Position numbers and translations under genes: made by a program. This document shows, piece after piece, positions 63,986 to 64,000 of a stretch of 64,000 nt of DNA. The notes below the pieces were generated by a model. The model searched no databases. It was not told where the DNA came from and saw only the letters and a list, made by a program, of their open reading frames with translations. Each line of letters opens with the position of its first letter. Position 1 is the first letter of the stretch. The stretch comes from Stenotrophomonas maltophilia R551-3 (GTDB taxonomy: Bacteria > Pseudomonadota > Gammaproteobacteria > Xanthomonadales > Xanthomonadaceae): contig NC_011071.1 in the NCBI RefSeq assembly GCF_000020665.1, forward strand, positions 1,044,501 to 1,108,500. Reading direction: 5' to 3'.

Positions 63986-64000
63986 CCAGGCATCGTCCAG

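Overview
The window is high-GC chromosomal DNA that reads as Stenotrophomonas, close to S. maltophilia. Three things point there: a Qnr-type pentapeptide protein next to a DeoR regulator and an MFS gene (the Smqnr/SmQnrR/SmtcrA arrangement), a soxR gene divergent from an MFS gene of the mfsA type, and many small palindromes ending in GTAG, the SMAG-type REP elements of this genus. No rRNA, tRNA or CRISPR array was recognised.

Layout. 1-3218 looks like the edge of a prophage or phage satellite: a Toprim/VapE replication protein running off the left end, a 485-bp control-like gap, and two small divergent genes, one resembling the Acb2/Tad1 cyclic-nucleotide sponge family. 3384-7609 is a metal or siderophore uptake set (DUF2946, TonB receptor, PepSY reductase-like protein). 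7619-10346 is the quinolone-protection locus. 10350-20319 holds a methyltransferase, three regulator/transporter pairs or neighbours, a second siderophore receptor and a two-component system. 20473-24757 is an adaptor plus RND pump without its own outer-membrane channel. 25028-32262 carries GFA, DUF4105 plus a lipoprotein-like hydrolase, mfsA/soxR, and an SDR with a divergent LysR.

32322-48000 is mostly core genome: proC and yggS, pilT-pilU, an aldo/keto reductase, small enzymes, tag with a DUF4153 membrane protein, yqgE-ruvX-pyrB, then a RAYT transposase framed by REP copies, an esterase, a CPXCG zinc-ribbon protein and mgtE. 48042-58778 is one long leftward block. Its upstream half makes and transports LPS (kdsD, kdsC, lptC, lptA, lptB). 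It continues into rpoN, hpf, ptsN, hprK and rapZ, and after a 570-bp repeat-rich gap into a mannose-type EIIA, HPr and enzyme I. This is the nitrogen/carbon PTS phosphorelay with HPr kinase, with no sugar permease in view. 58833-64000 has ibaG, murA, a coupled EF-hand membrane protein, two DUF3108 genes, purN, a DUF2238 membrane protein and a small membrane protein at the right edge.

The least explained items are a 260-bp multi-hairpin element at 50687-50948 with a perfect 17-bp closing stem and GGA-containing loops, the Acb2/Tad1-like gene beside the VapE gene, and the RAYT gene bracketed by three REP copies on each side. Repeats here often supply the stop codon of the neighbouring gene.
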